Assembly (NCBI GenBank): GCA_954871525.1
Contig: OX940871.1
Location: 22,480,586 to 22,544,585, forward strand
From: Parietaria judaica
Lineage: Eukaryota > Streptophyta > Magnoliopsida > Rosales > Urticaceae
Length of the DNA stretch: 64,000 bases
Reading direction: 5' to 3'
Shown here: one piece after another, positions 56,815-64,000 of the stretch
Layout: each line of letters begins with the position of its first letter
How positions within the stretch are numbered: position 1 is the stretch's first letter
The notes under the pieces: generated by a model
What the model was told of the DNA's origin: nothing
The model's input: only the letters and a program-made list of their open reading frames with translations
Database searches by the model: none
Made by a program: the position numbers and the translations under genes

Positions 56815-57362
56815 TAGGGGTGAAAGCGGACCCGGTACCCGGTTCATATTGAAACCCAGATCCGGATATTTTTTCAAAATAAACCTTGAAATCCGGATTT
56901 GAGTTATAAACCGGTGTTTGTAATGAATATTCGGTTTTTAAACCCGGATCTAGATTTCATGGAATTTCAACATGGATTTATATTTTTAAGAAAATAATTA
57001 AAGTTCATATATCATATTATAAAAATCCATATTTCTATATATTAATAAACCTAATACCATCCGATTTGGTAATTATGGTTGATCATCTTGTTAGGATTAC
57101 TACACATAGCACAAAAAAAATATGGATTGCTACGGATTGCTATACATGGCACAAAAGCATTTAACGACAACATTTTGTGCTAAGTAAAACGACACCAGTT
57201 TGTACAAAAATATGACTAATCCAATTAGAGAAAAGATGAGATAATTTTTGGGTAATTTTTTTAAGTATTTATATATATATATATATATATTTAATAAGCG
57301 GGTTTACCTACTATGCGGGTTCCAATGTTTTTAATCTCTATACCCAGGACCCGGATCCGCTT
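56815..57362. mobile_element. Non-autonomous repeat with CCCGGATCC-rich ends, between the gag copies
   Basis: It starts TAGGGGTGAAAGCGGACCC and has ACCCGGATC-like phrases at both ends around an AT-rich middle with a (TA)n run at 57272-57290. It resembles 37084-37680. The 3' end is not exact. Confidence 0.45.
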
Positions 57363-57620
57363 TTATTCTCATGATTGTCGAGAAGGAATATTTTGAGAAA
57401 GAAGAGAAACTATTCGGTGTGGGCATTGAAGATGTGGGTAAACTTGCAAGCGCAATGAGTTTGGGAGGCCGTCATAGACGGAGAGGTCGACGTACGCATA
57501 GATAGGATGGCCCTCGTCGCCATCTATCAAGGAGTTCCGAAATATATCATTCTCATGATCGTCGAGAAGGAATTTGCAAAACAAGCATGAGAAACGCTAA
57601 GAATCATGCACATGGGAAGG

Positions 57621-57722
57621 CGAAAGTCCAAACATTGCAGAAGTGATTTTGAGGTCTTCGAATGAGGGACAGAAGTCCAAACATTGCAGAAGTGATTTCG
57701 AGGTCTTCGAATGAGGGACAGC
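57621..57722. repeat. 51-bp tandem duplication inside gag copy two
   Basis: AGTCCAAACATTGCAGAAGT to CGAATGAGGGACAG occurs twice in a row; the first gag copy has it once (near 55747). Confidence 0.9.
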
Positions 57723-60700
57723 GAGTCGGTAAAAGAATTTTCCATGAAACTCACATCTATCGTGACTGGCATCCGGTTGTTAGGGGAAAAGGTGGATGAA
57801 ATCACCATCGTCAAGAAGTTTGTGAGAGTCTTACTACACAAGTACATGCAGAGCGTGACATCGATCGAGCATTTCAGCGACCTTAAGACCATGTCGATAG
57901 AGGAGGTTGTCAATTGCCTTAAAAGACCACGAGGAGAGACTTCAGGGTTATGGTGATAGATATGAGGAGAAACATCTTTTGCTTACGCAAGAAAAAAGTG
58001 TGTCGAGGCAGAAAAAAAACGGAGGAGCCAAATTTTCTTCTAGTTCCTCCAGTTGGAGAGGTTACGATGGAGATAGCCAGGCACGTGGTAGAGAATTTTG
58101 ACGAATGCGAGGTCTTGACGTGTGAGTTTGCCGCAGCATCGTATCCCGTCAGGAAGGCACCACGACCCGAAGAGACAAGAGCACGGTGAAGTGCTACAAC
58201 TGTCAGAAGCTCGGGAACTTTGCAACAGAGTGTTTCAACAGGAACCATAACGACGAAGAAAATCTAGTGAGATTTCATTAAGATGAGCCCACCTTGATGT
58301 TCGACGAGCAGGAGGTGAGCGTGGAAGCGCGAGAGAGACGGGGAGAGGAGCCTCGTAGGCGAGATAAGTTGATCCGGGGCCCAAACCGATCAAAGGAAAG
58401 ATCGACCCGGAAGCTAAGCTGATTATACTGGAGAAGCAACGCAGCTCAAAGATAGAGATTACCAAGCAGCACTGCTCGGTGATGCTTATCGAGGAAAAGG
58501 TTATAGCAAACCTCTTTAAAGACAGAGAAGCAAAATTTTATACCGATGTGCGGTATCCAGACAATGGTGCGAGCAACCACATGATATGAGATCGATCTAA
58601 GTTTGAAGAGCTCGATGAGAAGATAATGGGAAACGTGAAGTTTGGCAACGATCCAGTCATAGAAATCATAGGCAGATAGTCCATCGTGTTCTAGTGGAAG
58701 AATGGGTATCAATGAATACTAACCTAGGTGTACTATATCCCGAAGTAAAATAATAGCCTCACAGCTTTGGTCGGATGATAAAGGTCGCCAACAAAGTGGT
58801 GATGGTTGAGTCCGTACTTGAAGGTGAGGAACATAAGTAGCCCTCTATTTATTAAGGTGAAGAGAATGTCGAACTGGCTATAAAATATTCTCTTGGAGAC
58901 ATGGAACCCGCCTACTTTATGACGTCCTTAGTAAACCTGGCTTGGGCTCTTGCATGAGAGACTTGGGCACGTAAACTTTTATATGGTCAAGATGATGGGT
59001 GAGAATGAGATGGCCTTTGGGGTGCCTACTATTGACACCCCAACTAGCTATGTGAATGTTGCAAGGTCGCGAAACAAGAAAGGGTGCCATTTTTTTTATC
59101 AAGGCCAACTTCTTTGCAGAATGACCTCTCCAGCTGGTGCACGCGGACTTGTGTTGTCCTATCAACCTGACTAACCTAGTCGGTAGCAAGTACTTTCTCT
59201 TGCTAATTGACAACTACAGCCATTGTTTGTTGCTATATACGCTAAAGGAGAATTCGGTAGCTTATGAAGTATTCAAAAAGTACAAAAGGCTCATGAAGAA
59301 AAAATCGGGGCACATAATGAAGACAATGAGAATTGACTGAGGTCTAGAGTTTACGTCCCAGTAGTTCGGAATTTTTACGATGAAGAGGGAGTTGAACGCA
59401 ACCTCACTACACCGTATACTCCCCAGCCAAATGTGTGGTAGACGGAAGGAACCAAAAAGTGATGGACACAACAAGGAGTTTTCTACAGAGAATGCAAGTC
59501 CAAACCAAGATATGGGGAAAAGCAGTCAATATGCGATTTATCTGTTAAACCACTTTCCAACAGAGGGACCATGTACGAAGCATGGTGATGGATGAAACCT
59601 CATCTAGAGCATTTGAGATTTTTCGAGTGCACTGCCCATGTAAAAGTTGTGGGCGCAAATCTAAGAAAGCTCGATGAGCGGATTCATACGATTGTGTAAC
59701 TTGGTGTCGAGGATGGAAGTAAGGTACAAAGATTATTTGACCCCCAACACAGCAAAATTCGAGTGAGCAGAGATGCCGTTTTTGAAGAAAATAATAAATG
59801 AGTGGTATGACGAGAATGGAGAGCCCGAATAAAACTTGTAAGTTTGAAGTTTGAAGAAAACGAGGAAGACACTGCCGAGAAGGAAGACCTTACCACTCTG
59901 AACTCGGGCACGTTATTACTGAGCCCGGACACAACTACTTCCAACTTAAGTCTAGTAACACCCAACTCGGGTATATCATCATCATTAGTATCATGTTCAA
60001 TGTCACCATAAACGTCAGCGAACTCAGGTTCGGGTATTATAACCCAGACCCCACAGATAGGCAGCTCGGGTGATTCCTTGATCAAGGATCGTCCGAGGGG
60101 ATTTTTTCCGCTAACCGCTATGAAGATGCTCATCAATTAGACACGAGTTTGGAAGATCTGTCGTTGCTATAAACTGAAGAACTAGCAAAATATCGAGAGG
60201 AAACAATCGATCAAGCCTGGCAGAAGGCAATGAAGAAGGAGCTCGAGTCAATCGATAAGAACAAGACGTGGTTGCTCACTGACCTGCCCAAAGGTCATCT
60301 GCATATCATTTTGAACTGGGTACATATGTTGAAGAAATAAACCAAAGGGAATATGCTCAAGCACAAATCGAGGTGTGGTTGCTTAGGGATACGAGCTGAA
60401 GTAGGGAGTTGACTTCGAATAAGTTTTTGCTCCAATAGCAAGGCTCGACACGATCCGGATGATCTTAACCGTTACCGCTCAAGAATTTTGGGAGATTCAC
60501 CACATAGATTTTAAATTGGCATTTCTAAATAGTTACCCCGAGGATGAATTATATGTCAGACAACTCGAAGGTTATGTTGTCAAGGCTAAGGAGTATAAGG
60601 TTTACAAGTTATCCAAGGCCCTTTACGGACTACGTCAAGCACCGAGAGCATAAAATCTACGCCTTGACACGAGTATGAAGAGTCTCGGGTTCCTTAAGTG

Positions 60701-60803
60701 TTCTCAAGAGCCGCCACTGTATACAAGGAGCGATGCCGAATAAATACTCATTGTTGGAGTGTATGTGAATGACTTGATTGTGAATGGATCCCACACAGCA
60801 AGT

Positions 60804-62930
60804 TGTTAGGCATTTTCCCTTAAACAATGTTTTATTTACCCATTGTAAAAGATTCGGACGTCACTCTTGATAAAGAAGTCACTTATTATGATTATAGTTT
60901 GTGTAGTTCTTTATGTATAATTTAATGTTTACCCATCATTCAAATGGAATGCAATTGCAATTTATCATCACACAAAAGTCAATGTGAGGAAGAATCGATA
61001 AATGCAACTAAAATGTATACGTGACTTAATTAAGCGAGTGGGAGCCCCTTAATTGGTAAAGTCATCAATGTGATTAAAAATGAAGAAATTTCTATTGTGG
61101 ATAAATATGTATGCCATACCCATTAATTGCATTAAGTAAGAAGTGTCTTCATGTTGAATATGACATGACTAAATTTTGAGAGTTGCTCAACTAAGACAGT
61201 CACTGACAACTTTGAATTAAGTCGTAAAAGATAATCAATAGGTAATTAATCAAAATCTTGAAGTGTCCTTGAACCCCGAATATTGGCTTGATTGTTCTTT
61301 GATTTGTAAGTTAAAAAACGCAAAACATTGTGGTTCCCAACAGTTCTATATTGGAAACATGATAGTCGACTAGGGAAGTGTAGTTCGATCACAGATGTGG
61401 ATATCAAAAAGCTTTTTACTGACTCGAGATGATTACCAGAATTGTCGGTCATGAGAGTAGTACGTGACTCATGCGCAGCTTAAATAATCGTAAGTGAGTC
61501 GTCTACAATACCACCGATGGAATTCATGAAGAAAAGCACAAGGGGCTAAACAGTATAACACATGCTCAAGTGTGAATCATCAAGTGAAAGATAAGTCACC
61601 GGAATTTATTATATCACTGAATATTTTTAAGATAAAGGAATACATAATTCGCATGAGTAAAGTGTAGTAGCTTGAGATTTCTAGTGGAGTAACACCGGAG
61701 TTAACGGTCTTATCCGTTCGACCTTAAGTGATGTGTGTCCATGGTCCCGAGGATATCTCCGTAAAGTAAGAATCGTACAATTAGAATATTTTGTATTCTA
61801 ATTGATGATAGAACAGTCAAAAGTGAAACTTGTGTGAAGTTTCAGATAGTTTTAATATGTTGCGGTAAAAGTACCTAAAGTTTGCTTGAAAAGTAGCTGA
61901 TCCGTAAAAGTCAAAATTGGAATAAATTGTTAACATTAATGTTGTAAGAAATTTAATCCTAAAAGTTTTTTCTTCTATGATTTAGTGTGTAAGTGATCTA
62001 GTGATATATTGTGAATTATAGATCATGACATAACATTATTTTAATTAATAAAAGTACTTGGAGATTAAATTAATGAGCTTGGTCCATTAGGATTTAATCT
62101 TAGGTAATATGCAAGAGGAAATTAGACCAATCCTTGGTGGATAAGCCCATTAAGTATTTTCCTTATCATATTTTGTTAAGTAGTTAATTAATTAATTATC
62201 ATGGAAATATATTAAGTAATATTTGAATCATGAAAATTGCCATGCTTGATTACGAAATAAGAGGTGGCGATTTTACATGCATGGGATACTAAAATATTTA
62301 TGTGTTTAGATAATTAAGATACTAATTTTGTTATATGCATATATGGTATTAACTTAATAATTTGGTAAAAAATCATGTCATGAATTTAAATTGTGCATGA
62401 ATCATGAAACTTTATTTACAAGTTTTAAATAAAGATTCATATTTCATGAGAATTTAATATTGATTGAATCATGATATTATTTTATTGGAATGTTTATTTC
62501 AAATAAGGAAACTGTTAATGAATTACATGTTATTTTAATTGATTTAGTTAGAAATAATTTTTGTTTAAAAATAATAGAGAAATTCTACATCTCATATTCA
62601 TAGAAGGGAATAGAAGTTCTTGGTATTTATTTTAATTGAAGAAAATCAATTCCATTGGTAAAATAATGAAGAAATCGAATTATGCTTATCTTTGTAAGTA
62701 TTTTCTTTTCTTGGTATTTATTTTAATCACATGAAATTAAATCTTTAGTATTTTATTCTTAATGATTTCGAATTCTATCTTGTATGGAAGGTTAAAAGTA
62801 TTTGATTAATTTGTGATAATACTAATTATGACTAATTGATTCGTTTATTCATGGAAATTGTGTGCATGATTTTTCCTATAAATACCAAGCTAAGTCATGC
62901 GGAAGCTCTGCTCAACCTTCTCAGATGACA
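60804..62930 (+). mobile_element. Third LTR of the solo-LTR family, inserted in Copia RT
   Basis: It starts TGTTAGGCATTTTCCCTTAAA and aligns with the LTRs at 35603 and (reverse) 25509. Shared blocks include AATGTGAGGAAGAAT, CTTAAGTGAT..TCCATGGTCCC and CTATAAATA (62876-62884). It is more diverged, and the distal end (GATTTCCAACA) is missing. Confidence 0.8.
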
Positions 62931-63779
62931 GAGTGCAACTTGATCAAATTGCACATAGCGTATAAGTTACTGCCACGTCGTTCAACTGAGACATGACAGT
63001 TTCGGCAAACAAAAAACTAAAAAAAAAAACTAACAAACAATATCCTAGATTTTTTCTAACTTTGAAAATTTTTGTCGCTAAAAAATATTATACACATGCG
63101 GCTCCAGATTTTTAATTTTTTTTTTAACTTTATACACTTGTTGATAAATATAAACATTAAGGACATGAAACTCCAGTTTTCTAACTTTGAATACTCTTGG
63201 TGCTAAAAAAAAGGACATTAAATATATGTCGTCTCTGTTGATCAAATTTATACGTTTGTCGCAAACATATTTTTTTGTTTTTTTATTAAATAATCTATAT
63301 ATTTTTAAGTATAATATTTATTCTTTGTGATATTTACATATTATTTTTGAAATTACAAATTAAGAAAGCCATGTGCAAATGCCACGTGGCAGTTAAGTGA
63401 CGGGGCAATTTCATGTCATAGTCATTGGATGCCATGTCAATTGGATGTCATGTGCACTTAATAGTCAACACTAAAGGTCATGGATTTATTTGATAGAAAC
63501 AATAGTCAACACTAATGGTTATGGACTTATTTGATAGAAACAGACGAGTTTGTGAGATTTAACTGCCAAATATTGTTCAAACTTCAAAGAATTATCTATA
63601 AGAAATATATGAGTGTAAGGACTTTGGTCGCTAATTATTATTATTATATAAATGGAGATTTATATATCCTAATCATTTTGCACTACTACGAACTACTACG
63701 ATAGATATATGTTGTATTTTAGGATAGCAATAGGGATATATTTTTGGCAAAAAGTACCCACAACTTACTCAATATGTGT
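62931..63779. other. AT-rich DNA with short degenerate repeats
   Basis: No gene. It contains about three diverged units of about 65 bp (63040-63260, with TTTTCTAACTTTGAA and GCTAAAAAA) and the duplication at 63459. Confidence 0.5.
63459..63541. repeat. 41-bp tandem duplication
   Basis: AATAGTCAACACTAAAGGTC and AATAGTCAACACTAATGGTT begin two adjacent units, both ending TTATTTGATAGAAAC. Confidence 0.93.
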
Positions 63780-64000
63780 TTCTATCCTTATTTGTTTCGA
63801 TCAAAATTATGTTTGGTTCAAAATTATCCAAATGCCTCCTGAATATTTTCTCCGGCACTGTCTTGGTAAATGGATCAACCAAATTGTCCTCCGAAGCTAT
63901 TTTCACAACTCGTACGTTGCCACGACGTACTATCTTTCTAATGAGATGGTATTTTTGCTATATATGTTTCGCCTTGTTATTGTCTCTGAGCTCTTTAGAA
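63780..64000 (-). pseudogene. Copia pol C-terminus (RNase H end), continues past the window
   Basis: The minus strand reads SKELRDNNKAKHI, a TAG, then QKYHLIRKIVRRGNV and VKIASEDNLVDPFTKTVPEK. This is the conserved end of Copia pol, where relatives have KHI-x-x-(K/R)YH and NxADPxTK. One in-frame stop makes this copy suspect. The element extends beyond 64000; its 3' end is near 63770. Confidence 0.9.

Larger units (their letters stand above)
55474..60803 (+). pseudogene. Copia gag-pol remnant with repeated gag region
   Basis: Gag occurs twice: about 55520-56640 and about 57390-58590. Both hold GVGIEDVGKLASAMS, EFSMKLTYIVTGIRLLG-like sequence, a zinc knuckle (CYNCQKLEHYATEC in the first copy) and a protease start with DNGASN. 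After copy two come a GAG-pre-integrase (HERLGHVNFYMVKMM), integrase pieces (LLIDNYSHCLLLYTLKEN, KKSGHIMKTMRID) and the RT N-terminal half (HHIDFKLAFLNSYPEDELY, ALYGLRQAPRA). Frameshifts and stops are everywhere. The RT breaks off at the position of YVDD (here YVNDLIVNGSHTAS), where an LTR has inserted at 60804. No function remains. Recent copies of the family must exist elsewhere if the duplication came from two elements. Confidence 0.9.

Noticed and set aside
1..64000. CRISPR arrays, operons, bacterial promoters and tRNA or rRNA genes
   Set aside because: The repeats here have no regular spacers; the sequence is plant nuclear DNA, and I saw no convincing tRNA or rRNA sequence by eye.

Overview
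The window is nuclear DNA of a flowering plant, most likely a eudicot. Intergenic sequence is very AT-rich, introns are GT-AG, and TATA boxes sit at plant-like distances. The gene families are plant ones: a BAHD acyltransferase and a CYP88-like cytochrome P450. The repeats are typical of plants: Copia and Gypsy LTR elements, an L1-type LINE, Helitron ends and hAT ends. I cannot name the species. Most of the 64 kb is nested, decaying transposable elements, with only three non-transposon coding loci I can argue for.

Layout. 1-585 (-): the first 195 codons of a BAHD acyltransferase, cut by the window edge. 1724-10222 (-): a complete, young Copia element with near-identical LTRs, 5-bp target duplications, primer-binding site and polypurine tract; its single gag-pol frame has two nonsense codons. 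10.2-16.1 kb: AT-rich intergenic DNA with a Helitron-type end and degenerate tandem repeats. 16158-21069: a Gypsy-like non-autonomous element whose only recognisable gene runs antisense to its LTRs, is spliced, and is now a pseudogene. 21.6-22.6 kb (+): a Copia gag remnant. 23.7-28.7 kb (-): a LINE reverse-transcriptase/RNase H remnant split by a 2.7-kb solo LTR; removing the LTR and one 5-bp duplication restores the LINE frame. 28.7-29.6 kb: a 129-bp duplication next to a Helitron-like end. 30175-30369 (+): an intact 64-residue secreted-peptide gene. 30.9-33.8 kb (-): a Gypsy pol remnant with a minisatellite. 34.0-34.9 kb: a satellite-like array. 35.6-36.9 kb: a second LTR of the same family as the solo LTR. 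37-44 kb: unidentified repeats, including a GC-rich tandem tract. 44.7-48.9 kb (+): a Gypsy remnant lying between two copies of a duplicated segment. 50200-54602 (+): a CYP88-like P450 with eight exons, inactivated by a one-base frameshift and a Trp-to-stop change, and with transposon ends in intron 7. 55.4-60.8 kb (+): a Copia remnant with a repeated gag region, interrupted at 60804 by a third LTR of the solo-LTR family. 63.78-64 kb (-): the C-terminus of another Copia pol.

How the parts relate. The two enzyme genes belong to families used in specialised and hormone metabolism, but they lie about 50 kb apart and one is broken, so there is no functional pathway to claim. The region is best read as a heavily invaded, probably methylated, heterochromatic-like interval. 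Several premature stops fit TGG-to-TGA/TAG changes, as expected from deamination of methylated cytosine. The best candidates for undescribed biology are the small secreted peptide gene, the antisense spliced gene carried by the Gypsy-like element, and the recent decay of the CYP88-like gene.
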